NCBI RefSeq assembly: GCF_024749285.1
Contig: NZ_CP087196.1
Span: 186,001-250,000 of the forward strand
Direction of reading: 5' to 3'
DNA: 64,000 nucleotides
Source of the DNA: Pseudomonas sp. B21-015
GTDB lineage: Bacteria > Pseudomonadota > Gammaproteobacteria > Pseudomonadales > Pseudomonadaceae
Made by a program: the position numbers and the translations under genes
Notes under the pieces: model-generated
Database searches by the model: none
The model's input: the letters and a program-made list of their open reading frames with translations, nothing else
What the model was told of the DNA's origin: nothing
Shown: positions 17,301-23,872 of the stretch, one piece after another
How positions within the stretch are numbered: the first letter of the stretch is position 1
How the letters are laid out: the number at the start of each line of letters is the position of its first letter

Positions 17301-19239
17301 GAGCAACGGTACTCTGAGCAGTCTGAGCACCAGCGATAACATCACCTGGACCGCCACCCTGACGCCGACGGCGAGCATCACCGATTCGACCAACCTGATT
17401 ACCCTGGACAACACCGGGGTGGCCGATGCGGCCGGCAACGCTGGTAGCGGCACCACCGATTCCAACAACTACGCCATCGACAGCCAACGCCCGACGGCGA
17501 CCATCGTGTTGAGCGATACGACCCTGAAACCGGGGGAAACCGCCCTGGTCACCATCACCTTCAGCGAAGCGGTGACGGGTTTCGACAACAGTGATTTGAG
17601 CGTCGCCAACGGTACGTTGAGTGCGGTGAGCAGCAGCGACGGTGGCATCACCTGGACCGGGACCTTCACCCCGACTGCCGGGATTACCGACGCCAGCAAC
17701 GTCATCACTCTGAACAATACCGGCGTGACCGACGTAGCCGGCAATACCGGGTCGGGCACCACCAACTCGGCCAACTATGTGGTGGAAACCCAGGTGCCGA
17801 CCGCCACCATCGTGGTCGCCGACAACGCCCTCAAGGTCGGTGAAACCTCATTGGTCACCATCACCTTCTCTGAGGCGGTCAGCGGTTTCACCAACGCCGA
17901 CCTGAGCGTTGCCAACGGCACCCTCAGCAGCGTTTCGTCCAGCGATGGCGGCGTCACCTGGACCGCGACGTTCACGCCTGCAGCCAGCGTGACGGACACC
18001 ACTAACCTGATCACCCTGGACAACAGCGGTGTGATCAATGGGTCGGGCAACAGCGGCGTCGGCGTGACCGACTCCAACAACTACGCGATCGACACCGCTC
18101 GCCCGACCGCGACCATTGTGGTCGCGGACAATAAACTGGGTATCGGCGAGACCACCACGGTGACCTTTACCTTCAGCGAAGCAGTGTCCGGTTTCGACCT
18201 GTCGGACCTCAGCGTGGCCAATGGCGTGCTGTCCAACCTGGCCAGCAACGACGGTGGTGTGACCTGGACCGCTACGCTCACGCCGACCGCGAGCATCAAC
18301 GATGCGACCAACCTGATCCTGCTCGACACCGGCAATGTGCTCGACGCCGCGGGCAATGCCGGCGCCAGCATCGCCATCTCCAACAACTACGCGCTCGATG
18401 CGACCCGCCCGACCGTCACCATCGTGGTTGCCAACCCGGTGCTGGGGATTGGCCAGACGACGCTGGTGACCTTCACGTTCAGCGAGGCGGTCAGCGATTT
18501 CGATTTGTCGGACCTGAGCGTGACCAACGGTGAACTGACCAACCTGGCCAGCAGCGACGGTGGCAAGACCTGGACCGGCACCTTCACGCCCACTGCGAAC
18601 ATCACCGACCCGAGTAACTTCATTGCACTGGACACCAGCAATGTAACGGACCTGGCGGGCAACCTGGGCGCCAGCGTCGCGGTATCCAACAACTACACGA
18701 TCAACACCGTGCCGACGTTTGTGGTCTTACCGCCTGTCACCGTACCCGCTCAGCCCAACGTGCCATTGCAACCGATCATCTTCACCCCACCCACTGGCGA
18801 TCTCGGCTCGCCGCTGACCTTTGCCCCGCTGTTTGAACAACGGGTGATCGGCAATGGCATTCGGCCTCTGGGCGACATTTTCATGAACCACGGGGCGCTG
18901 GCGCCAAGCTTTATCGCCCAGGTATTCAGCAGCAGCGACAACGGTGGCGATGGCTCGGGCCACGGTTTCCTGGGCTTTGGCGGGGGCGATGGCGGGGTTT
19001 TCGGCAGCAGCACGCTGTCGAGCCTGTTCAATCAAAACACCGGTAGCGAGGGGGATTCGCTGAACACCTTTGGTAATCAGTCAATCAGGGCGGGGGATGC
19101 TTCCCAAGGGTTGCGCGGCGTGTTTGGCGCACCAACTCTTGGCCAGCAATTACAACAGCTCAAAGACACCGAGCAACGGCAGGTCGACAGCCTGGCCGCG
19201 GCTTTGCAGCAGGTCGGCATCAGTGAAATGCAGGCCTGA
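11383..19239 (+). CDS. Giant LEPR/DUF4347 surface protein with 18 Ig-like repeats
   Basis: From ATG 11383 this is about 2,618 residues (a GTG at 11374 is an alternative start; the frame stays open further upstream, across the sulfotransferase end). In order: a basic N-terminus and LEPR motif (SLEPRMLFDGA, about residues 26-36); a DUF4347 domain (about 89-235, with IIAHGNAGDLWLG and YGCYTAEG); a beta-helix-like segment (GVGSLRAAIASAQNGD); a very glycine-rich stretch (about 343-603); 18 near-identical 101-103-residue Ig-like domains (609 to about 2443); and a 175-residue tail with no repeats. There is no Sec signal peptide, RTX nonapeptide or LPxTG. LEPR and DUF4347 proteins are typically large exported adhesins. 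The gene sits between adaptors and a TolC gene, so a secreted or surface-anchored role is likely. Confidence 0.88.
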   Translation: MWWSKGKSRVTEGARALASPMIMSLEPRMLFDGAVAATVADTAQADSHTTAEAIKAPTADQPVASKDTHGQADATPTPTPVAVPGQSVVFVDSRVKDANSLLQGVAPGTQVVQLDASKDGLQQIADYLDHHQGISSVQIIAHGNAGDLWLGNSYLSADNVAARSAVLAEIGKDMNVGGDILIYGCYTAEGERGLSFVDSLAQLTGRDIAASSNRTGVGGDWNLEIATGNIESANVLSTTAMSDYQWGLATWTATNNANTGVGSLRAAIASAQNGDIVTFSSSMTVQLTSELLINKNITVDGDLNNDGAADVTLDGQYRTRVIEVASGSIVTLDGLVITRGLVSGTGGNGGYGASGAMAGGIFNAGILTLSNVTVTSNAASGGGGGGGVTGAFYGGGGGGGGGLGGQGGGHGGSAGPGTGTLGGQAGGGGAGGYGGGYDATHMGGRGGTTTGGAGGQGVSYYSNGGNGATATNGTISIGGGGGGAGWDKVGGAGGNAVGGIYNASSGTITIVGTSTISNNIGAGGGGGGGGGYGSNATNGGAGGRGVGAIWNKGTLLITAANFAALAGNAAGSGAGGAALGGGTTGTSPTSVATIYNDGGVLNTAYSPPPTATIVVADTTLSIGETSLVTITFSEAVIGFTNADLTIANGTLSAVSSGDGGITWTATFTPSASISDTTNVITLDNTGVINGLGTAGVGTTNSNNYTVDTVRPTASIVFADTALKVGETSLVTITFNEAVTGLTNADLTIANGTLTAVSSSDGGITWTGTFTPTASITDSTNLVTLDNTGVSDLAGNAGSGTTDSNNYAIDTVRPTATLVVADTSLSIGETSLVTITFSEAVSGFTNADLTIANGTLTAVSSSDGGITWTATFTPTASVNDTTNLITLNNTGVSDLAGNAGSGTTDSNNYAIDTLRPTATIVVADTALRIGETSLVTITFSEAVTGLTNADLTIANGTLTAVSSSDGGITWTATFTPSASISDTTNLITLDNTGVSDAVGNAGSGTTDSNNYAIDTVRPTATIVVADTALKIGETSLVTITFSEAVSGFTNADLTIANGTLTAVSSSDGGITWTATFTPSASINDTTNLITLDNTGVSDLAGNAGSGTTDSNNYAIDTVRPTATIVLADTTLTAGETSLVTITFSEAVSGFTNADLTIANGTLSAVSSSDGGITWTATFTPTASVNDSTNLITLNNTGVSDLAGNAGSGTTDSNNYAIDTAPPTATIVVADNALKIGETSLVTITFDQAVTGFTNADLTIANGTLTAVSSSDGGITWTATFTPTASITDATNLITLDNTGVQAAASGNVGSGTTDSNNYAIDTVRPTATIVVADTALRIGETSLVTITFSEAVSGFTNADLTIANGTLTAVSSSDGGITWTATFTPSASINDTTNLITLDNTGASDLAGNAGSGTTDSNNYAIDTVRPTATIVLADTTLTAGETSLVTITFSEAVSGFTNADLTIANGTLSAVSSSDGGITWTATFTPTVGVNDSSNVITLANTGVTDVAGNTGSGTTNSGNYTIDTVLPTATIVVADNALKIGETSLVTITFSEAVSGFTNADLTIANGTLSAVSSSDGGITWTATFTPTASITDATNLITLDNSGVQNGSGNAGSGTTDSNNYAIDTVRPTATIVVADTALKIGETSLVTITFSEAVSSFTNADLTIANGTLSAVSSSDGGITWTATFTPSASIDDTTNLITLDNTGVNDLAGNAGSGTTDSNNYAIDTVRPTATIVLADATLSAGETSLVTITFSEAVTGFTNADLSIANGTLSAVSSSDGGITWTATFTPTVGVNDSSNVITLANTGVTDVAGNTGSGTTNSGNYTIDTVLPTATIVVADNALKIGETSLVTITFSEAVTGFTNADLTIANGTLTSVSSGDGGITWTATFTPTSAITDTSNVITLDNSGVQNGSGNAGSGTTDSNNYAIDTVRPTATIVVADSALAVGQTSVVTITFSEAVTGFTTADLTVSNGTLSSLSTSDNITWTATLTPTASITDSTNLITLDNTGVADAAGNAGSGTTDSNNYAIDSQRPTATIVLSDTTLKPGETALVTITFSEAVTGFDNSDLSVANGTLSAVSSSDGGITWTGTFTPTAGITDASNVITLNNTGVTDVAGNTGSGTTNSANYVVETQVPTATIVVADNALKVGETSLVTITFSEAVSGFTNADLSVANGTLSSVSSSDGGVTWTATFTPAASVTDTTNLITLDNSGVINGSGNSGVGVTDSNNYAIDTARPTATIVVADNKLGIGETTTVTFTFSEAVSGFDLSDLSVANGVLSNLASNDGGVTWTATLTPTASINDATNLILLDTGNVLDAAGNAGASIAISNNYALDATRPTVTIVVANPVLGIGQTTLVTFTFSEAVSDFDLSDLSVTNGELTNLASSDGGKTWTGTFTPTANITDPSNFIALDTSNVTDLAGNLGASVAVSNNYTINTVPTFVVLPPVTVPAQPNVPLQPIIFTPPTGDLGSPLTFAPLFEQRVIGNGIRPLGDIFMNHGALAPSFIAQVFSSSDNGGDGSGHGFLGFGGGDGGVFGSSTLSSLFNQNTGSEGDSLNTFGNQSIRAGDASQGLRGVFGAPTLGQQLQQLKDTEQRQVDSLAAALQQVGISEMQA
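12409..13190 (+). other. Glycine-rich low-complexity coding segment
   Basis: Within the giant protein this part codes mostly Gly with Ala, Asn, Ser and Thr, including runs of six to nine glycines. It resembles flexible or polyglycine-II-like regions of surface proteins and is prone to copy-number change because of GGC/GGT runs. Confidence 0.8.
13207..18711 (+). repeat. Array of 18 tandem ~306-bp Ig-like repeats
   Basis: Units start at 13207, 13513, 13819, 14125, 14431, 14737, 15043, 15352, 15658, 15964, 16270, 16576, 16882, 17188, 17491, 17797, 18103 and 18409. Sixteen units are 306 bp or close to it; unit 7 is 309 bp and unit 14 is 303 bp, so the frame is always kept. The consensus has PTATIVVADxxLxxGET, LVTITFSEAV, ITWTATFTP and SNNYAID. 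It resembles the Big/Ig-like repeat families of bacterial adhesins. Confidence 0.95.
14431..18102 (+). repeat. Higher-order repeat: four three-domain blocks
   Basis: Units 5-7, 8-10, 11-13 and 14-16 form blocks of 921, 918, 918 and 915 bp. Each block runs VADxAL, then LxDxTL, then VADNALK at the start of its three domains. The first three blocks are closely alike and the fourth is diverged, so the array probably grew by duplication of three-domain segments. Confidence 0.8.
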
Positions 19240-19280
19240 AAAAACCATTAAAGCAGTGCGGCACCGGGGGCAATACGGGG

Positions 19281-20798
19281 ATGAAAAGAAGTCAGAAGTT
19301 GTTCGGCGCCAGCTTGCTGGCGCTGGCGATCAGCGGATGTGCAGTCACCAGTCAACCGATCGAACGCAGCGTCAGCCAACAGCGCGCCAAAAGCGATCTG
19401 CAAAGCATGTACAAGGGTCAGGAGCCCCTCAGCGGGCCGCTGACCCTGCACCAGGCCATGGCTCGCGCGGTGAAATACAACCTCGAAGGCCGGCTCAAGA
19501 TCATGGAAGAGGCCTTGGCTAAGCGCCAACTCGACCTCGCCAGTTTCGACATGTTGCCGCGCATGGCGCTGGATGCTGGTTACGTGGGGCGTAACAACGT
19601 CGACGCTTCCAGCAGCCAGAGCGTGCGAACCGGCACCCAGTCCCTGGAACCGTCGACCTCCCAGGACCGCGACCGTGACGTGGCGGACCTGACCATGGTC
19701 TGGAACGTGCTCGACTTCGGTGTCAGCTACATCAGCGCCAAGCAACAGGGCGATCAGCGGCTGATCGTGCAGGAGCGTCGGCGCAAGGTGATCAACACCA
19801 TCGTCCAGGACGTGCGCTCGGCCTATTGGCGAGCCATGGCCGCCGAACGTTTGCTCAAACAGATCGACAGCCTGATGGCCCGGGTCGAAACCGCCCGCCA
19901 CAATAGCCAAAGCATGAGCGAGCAGCGCATTGGCGATCCGATTCAGGCATTGGGTTATCAGCGCTCGCTGATTGAAGCCACCCGGCAACTGGAAGAACAA
20001 CGCCGCGCGCTGTCGCTGGCGAAAACCGAACTGGCGACCCTGATCAACCTGCCACTGAATACCGAGCTGACGCTGGCGACCCAGGACGATTATGTCATTC
20101 CGGAACTCAAGGTCGACCTCGCCAGCCTGGAACAGGAAGCCCTGACCAGTCGGCCGGAGTTGCGCGAGCAGGATTACCAGACCCGCATCAGCGCCGCCGA
20201 AACCCGCAAAGCCATGCTGCGCCTGTTGCCGGGCCTGGAGTTCTCCGCTGGCGGGCATTACGACAGCAACTCGTTTTTAGTCGAGCAAGGCTGGGCGGAT
20301 TACGGGGTGAAAGTCACCTGGAACCTGTTCAACGTGATTTCCGCACCCGCCGCGATCGACGTCGCCAAGGCCGGTGAAGAAGTCGCTACGGCGCGCCGTC
20401 AGGCGATGTCCATCGCGGTGCTGGCCCAGCTCTACGTGGCCAACGCCAATTACCGCGAAGCATTGCGACAGTTCCAGACCAATCAGCAACTGTCGAACAT
20501 CGACGGGCAAATCGTCGGCCAACTGCGCAATCGCTATCAGGCGGCCGGGCTGGGCGAACTGGACCTGATCCAGGGCGAACTGAACACATTGCAGGCGGAT
20601 CTGCGTCGCGACCTGTCCTACGCCGACCTGCGTAACGCTTATGGGCAAATCTTCGCCAGCGCCGGTCTCGATCCGCTGCCGGACGAAGTGCAATCGACCG
20701 AAGTCCAATCCATCGCCACGGCGCTGGCCAATCGCGAAGAGGCGTGGGCGGCGGGCAACATCTCAGTACCGCCGGTGGCCCATGCCCCGGCCCGCTAA
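19281..20798 (+). CDS. TolC-family outer membrane lipoprotein
   Basis: The 505-residue protein has a lipoprotein signal (LLALAISGCAV, Cys about residue 19) and the two long helical repeats of TolC-type outer-membrane channels (ALAKRQLDLASFDMLPRMAL, LNTLQADLRRDLSYADLRNA). It is 41 bp after the giant gene and very likely its outer-membrane exit. A GGGG ribosome site precedes the ATG. It differs from the two other outer-membrane factors in the window, which belong to drug-efflux operons. Its 3' end overlaps the APS kinase start by 17 bp. Confidence 0.88.
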   Translation: MKRSQKLFGASLLALAISGCAVTSQPIERSVSQQRAKSDLQSMYKGQEPLSGPLTLHQAMARAVKYNLEGRLKIMEEALAKRQLDLASFDMLPRMALDAGYVGRNNVDASSSQSVRTGTQSLEPSTSQDRDRDVADLTMVWNVLDFGVSYISAKQQGDQRLIVQERRRKVINTIVQDVRSAYWRAMAAERLLKQIDSLMARVETARHNSQSMSEQRIGDPIQALGYQRSLIEATRQLEEQRRALSLAKTELATLINLPLNTELTLATQDDYVIPELKVDLASLEQEALTSRPELREQDYQTRISAAETRKAMLRLLPGLEFSAGGHYDSNSFLVEQGWADYGVKVTWNLFNVISAPAAIDVAKAGEEVATARRQAMSIAVLAQLYVANANYREALRQFQTNQQLSNIDGQIVGQLRNRYQAAGLGELDLIQGELNTLQADLRRDLSYADLRNAYGQIFASAGLDPLPDEVQSTEVQSIATALANREEAWAAGNISVPPVAHAPAR

Positions 20799-21387
20799 CC
20801 TGCTGGCACCGACGGCGAGCATCAGCCGCGCACAACGGGAGGCCCGCAACGGCCATCGCGGCACGGCGATTCTGCTGACCGGCTTACCGGCGGCGGGCAA
20901 GTCGACATTGGCCCAGGCACTGCACGCCGAGCTGTTCGAACACGGTGTGCAGAGTGTGGTGCTCGATGGCGACGGACTGCGGGTCGGGCTCAATCGCGAT
21001 CTGGGGTTTGCCGACAGCGATCGCCTGGAAAACATCCGCCGCGCGAGCGAACTCGCGGCGCTGTTGGTCGAGAACGGGCAGATTGTCATCCTCGCGATGA
21101 TTGCGCCCTTGGTGGAGTTGCGCGAAGTGTTCGCCCAACGGTTGGGCGAGGATTACCGCGAAGTCTGGTGCAGCGCCTCTTTGGCGGTGTGTGAACAGCG
21201 TGATCCAAAAGGTCATTACGCCCGGGCTCGACGGGGTGAGATGGCGGGGTTTACCGGTGTCTCTGCGCCTTACGAACCACCGCCGTGTGCGTCGCTGGTG
21301 CTCGACACGGGCGCGCAATCGGTCGAGGCCTGTCTTGACCGTTTGCTGACCTGGCTCGGCGAATGCGCGGTGCTGGCGAAACGATGA
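20782..21387 (+). CDS. cysC: Adenylylsulfate (APS) kinase
   Basis: This 201-residue protein phosphorylates APS to PAPS, the sulfate donor. It shows the P-loop (LLTGLPAAGKSTLA), DGDGLRVGLNRDLGF in place of the usual DGDNxRxGLxxDLGF, and CEQRDPKGHYARARRGE followed by GFTGVSAPYEPP, all APS-kinase signatures. ATG 20782 lies inside the TolC gene end, which implies coupling; the same frame is open further upstream but there it overlaps TolC coding sequence. No ATP sulfurylase is adjacent, so APS must come from CysDN elsewhere. Placement between two sulfotransferases suggests a local supply of PAPS. Confidence 0.88.
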   Translation: MPRPANLLAPTASISRAQREARNGHRGTAILLTGLPAAGKSTLAQALHAELFEHGVQSVVLDGDGLRVGLNRDLGFADSDRLENIRRASELAALLVENGQIVILAMIAPLVELREVFAQRLGEDYREVWCSASLAVCEQRDPKGHYARARRGEMAGFTGVSAPYEPPPCASLVLDTGAQSVEACLDRLLTWLGECAVLAKR

Positions 21388-22169
21388 GCCGGCCGGCATT
21401 CTCCCGCTTGCCGGTGACGGTGGATTTGCCGTTGCTGTTGCAGGCGCTGGCGGCGATTGGCGAGGACGACTGGCATGGTCATTTCAACAGCGCTTATTAC
21501 ACTGGCGACTGGAGCGGCGTGGCGCTGATTTCCGCAGCCGATGCCTTGACTGAATTGTCGCCCGGTCGCGGTGATCCTCTTTTGCGTGCGCCATGGCTGC
21601 AAGATGTTCGATGGCAGCAAGGGCTGCGGGATCTGCCGCTGGAGATCGTCTGCGCGCGCCTTTTGCGGCTCGGCCCGGGCGGGCGCATCCACGAGCATCG
21701 CGACTATGACCTGGGCGAACCAGACGCTGATTTGCGTCTGCATATTCCGCTGCTCAGTCCCCCTCAAGTGGACTTCATGCTGGACGGTCGGCGCATGCCG
21801 ATGACCGCTGGCGAGTGCTGGTATCTCGACCTGGCGCGGCCTCATCGCGTGGACAACCGCGATACCCAGGCACGGATTCATCTGGTGCTCGATTGCCGGC
21901 CCGGTGCCTGGCTGGAGCAGGCGATTATCGATGGGTTGGCAACCACGCCGTCGCCGCAAATCGCTCATGAAGCTTTTGCGCAGTTCAAGGCGTTGGTGGC
22001 CAGCGATCCGCAGTTATGCAAAACCTTGCAGAGTGTGCAGGACAACGAAGCCTTTATCGCCCGCACCCTGGCGCTGGCCACCGAGTGTGGCCTTGCGTTC
22101 ACCCGTGAAGAACTGCGCGCGGCGATGCGCGACGGTCGCCGCCAATGGACTGAACAATGGAGCGCCTGA
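21384..22169 (+). CDS. Aspartyl/asparaginyl beta-hydroxylase-like 2OG-Fe(II) oxygenase
   Basis: The 261-residue protein starts at ATG 21384, overlapping the upstream TGA. It has the Asp/Asn beta-hydroxylase core: GGRIHEHRDYDLGE (His103/His105, Asp107), LRLHIPL, then ARPHRVDN (His154) and the Arg of ARIHLVLDC, the expected 2-oxoglutarate-binding position. The double-stranded beta-helix therefore looks complete. Such enzymes hydroxylate Asp or Asn in protein repeats. The Ig-like repeats of the giant protein are rich in Asp, Asn and Thr and are the obvious candidate substrate; this is inferred from co-location only. Confidence 0.83.
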   Translation: MSRPAFSRLPVTVDLPLLLQALAAIGEDDWHGHFNSAYYTGDWSGVALISAADALTELSPGRGDPLLRAPWLQDVRWQQGLRDLPLEIVCARLLRLGPGGRIHEHRDYDLGEPDADLRLHIPLLSPPQVDFMLDGRRMPMTAGECWYLDLARPHRVDNRDTQARIHLVLDCRPGAWLEQAIIDGLATTPSPQIAHEAFAQFKALVASDPQLCKTLQSVQDNEAFIARTLALATECGLAFTREELRAAMRDGRRQWTEQWSA

Positions 22170-23092
22170 ACCTGGAAGGCTGGTTGCCGATTCGCGTGTG
22201 GCCAGAGGCAGGGCAGTGGCAAGTCGACTGGTGCTGGTTCGGTGATACGCGGCTGCATCAGCCGTTTTTTCGTGATGCGGTGGAAGCCGCGCTGCGGCTG
22301 CCGTTCAATCAGGCGTTTCGCCGGAAAACTGCATTGTCGGCCCTCGCTGACTGGCAGGTTTGCAGCCCCGGTCTGACGCCGAGCGCCTTTATCTTTCACG
22401 CCTCCCGCTGCGGCTCGACCTTGATCAGCCAGATGCTGGCGCAACTCGACAACCACATCGTCATCAGCGAGCCACCGCCGCTGGATGCGTTGCTGCGCAG
22501 TGATTTACCGGCCATCGAGCGGCGTGCCGCCATCAAAGGATTGCTGTCTGCCTACGGACAATGCCGGCTCGGTATGGAACAACGGCTGGTGATCAAACTC
22601 GACACCTGGAACATCGGTGAACTGCCGTTGCTGCGCGAGTGCTTCCCCGAAACACCGTGGTTGTTTGTTTATCGCGATCCGCTGGAAATCGCCGTCTCGC
22701 ATCTGCGTCGCCCGGGCATGCACATGGTGCCGGGGATGATCGGGGCGAGTGTGCTGGATGACGAATTTCCGTTCGGCAGCCGCGAGGATTACATCGCCCG
22801 ACGATTGGGGCGGTTACTGGCGTCGGGCTTGGCGCAATGCCAGGCATTTGGCGGCCTGGCGGTGAATTACAGCGAACTGCCGCAGGCCATGGCGGGGCGG
22901 TTGGCAGCGTTCTTTGCGTTGGATATCGAGCAGCGCAGGCAGGTGTTTGCGGCAGTGGGGCAACATGCCAAGCAGCCGTCGCAGGTGTTTGTCGGCGACA
23001 GCGATGACAAGCATCGTGAAGCCTCGGCGCTGTTGCGTGAACGAGTGGAGCATTGGGCGCGAGCGTCTTATGAAGCGCTAGTTGCCAAGTGA
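22157..23092 (+). CDS. PAPS-dependent sulfotransferase family protein (second copy)
   Basis: The 311-residue protein overlaps the previous gene by 13 bp. The PAPS loop is in SAFIFHASRCGSTLISQML and the 3'-phosphate site in WLFVYRDPLEIAVSHLRRP. About 75 residues precede the loop, unlike the first copy at 10496, so the two are distant paralogues with probably different acceptors. It closes the modification cluster and is followed by REP elements. Substrate unknown. Confidence 0.83.
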   Translation: MERLNLEGWLPIRVWPEAGQWQVDWCWFGDTRLHQPFFRDAVEAALRLPFNQAFRRKTALSALADWQVCSPGLTPSAFIFHASRCGSTLISQMLAQLDNHIVISEPPPLDALLRSDLPAIERRAAIKGLLSAYGQCRLGMEQRLVIKLDTWNIGELPLLRECFPETPWLFVYRDPLEIAVSHLRRPGMHMVPGMIGASVLDDEFPFGSREDYIARRLGRLLASGLAQCQAFGGLAVNYSELPQAMAGRLAAFFALDIEQRRQVFAAVGQHAKQPSQVFVGDSDDKHREASALLRERVEHWARASYEALVAK

Positions 23093-23110
23093 TGTATCGA
23101 CGGCACTGAC

Positions 23111-23209
23111 GCCATCGCGAGCAGGCTCGCTCCCACATTGAATCTCAGTCGTACACATAGGTTGTGTTCAATGAAGATCAACTGTGGGAGCGAGCCTGCT
23201 CGCGATGGC
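23111..23209. repeat. REP inverted pair
   Basis: TCGCGAGCAGGCTCGCTCCCACA near 23114-23136 and its reverse complement from 23183 flank a 46-bp spacer, between converging genes. Confidence 0.9.
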
Positions 23210-23238
23210 GGCGGTCAATTCACCACAAACCTGCGAGG

Positions 23239-23619
23239 CTAGGCCTTGGCCCGAGCCTGCACCTGCGACGCCTCCCAGTTATCCAGCGCTCGCTCTACGA
23301 GCAACTGCACGCCATCGGCCAAGCGGCTGAGGGCCAGGACTACCGAGCGCCGGGTCCCGTCCACATCGTCCGCCAGGTCGGCAGCAATGGCGCTGATGGA
23401 CAGCAGGTCTTCGGAGGCGTTGGCCAGAAGGGCTTCGGTGTCGATGTCGGGAGAGACGGAGAAGAGGTTACCTTTGCGGCGTTTGGCCGGTTTTTCGGTG
23501 GCCGGGGGAAAGTAGTGGGCGAAGGCGCGGTCGGCGGCTTCTTTGAGTTTTTCGGCTTCGATGGATTCATCGGACGGGGTGCCAGAGTTTTCTGGCGGAT
23601 TGGGCGTTACTTTGAACAT
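23239..23619 (-). CDS. DUF6124 family protein
   Basis: The 126-residue cytoplasmic protein begins MFKVTPNPPENSG, the start I remember for the Pseudomonas DUF6124/DUF3077-type family. It is acidic and helical, with no signal or membrane segment. The frame stays open upstream to 23772, but that stretch folds into RNA hairpins and gives unconvincing protein, so ATG 23619 is chosen. Function unknown; these genes often occur in several copies per genome. Confidence 0.75.
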   Translation of the reverse strand: MFKVTPNPPENSGTPSDESIEAEKLKEAADRAFAHYFPPATEKPAKRRKGNLFSVSPDIDTEALLANASEDLLSISAIAADLADDVDGTRRSVVLALSRLADGVQLLVERALDNWEASQVQARAKA

Positions 23620-23639
23620 GGGATTACTCGCTTTGATTG

Positions 23640-23872
23640 CAAGGAGGCTGACCTGATGTTCGCTTGCACGCGAATTAGGGTGGCAGCTATGTGCGGGGTG
23701 CAAGACCGAGTAAGCGATCCCAAAAACCTCGGCAGACCCGAAGGTCTCCCGCACACAGCCGCCATAAAGCAATCACAACAGGCATAGAAATGCCTGATGA
23801 CTAGCCCGAAGCAGTGTTGGGAAATGCTTTTACCCGGACTTGCACGTCCGTGTCACCGATTATTCAGTGACA
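23640..23872 (-). promoter_or_regulatory. Structured leader RNA candidate upstream of the DUF6124 gene
   Basis: In the minus-strand transcript the arms 23748-23763 and 23682-23697 can pair over 16 bp using two G-U pairs, which become A-C mismatches in the opposite strand. Inside lies AGACC-TTCG-GGTCT (23734-23747), a cUUCGg tetraloop hairpin. Upstream are CAGGCAT/ATGCCTG (23779-23796), CGGAC/GTCCG (23835-23850) and GTCAC/GTGAC (23852-23871); downstream is TTCGC/GCGAA near 23660-23675. This is a candidate cis-regulatory RNA. Confidence 0.6.

Noticed and set aside
13164..18692. About 18 minus-strand open frames of ~101 residues, and one of 369 residues (15094-16203)
   Set aside because: They repeat every 306 bp because they mirror the Ig repeats on the other strand; no ribosome sites or family resemblance.
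11383..19239. RTX adhesin of the LapA type
   Set aside because: No GGxGxDxxx nonapeptides and no LapG-type cleavage region at the N-terminus were found; glycine-rich parts do not fit the RTX pattern.
20782..21387. APS kinase as part of sulfate assimilation
   Set aside because: No cysD, cysN or cysH gene is adjacent, and the overlaps tie it to the modification genes; assimilation function cannot be excluded but is not supported by context.
23620..23772. N-terminal extension of the DUF6124 protein
   Set aside because: The frame is open but overlaps a strongly folded RNA region, and the known family start MFKVTPNPP falls at 23619.
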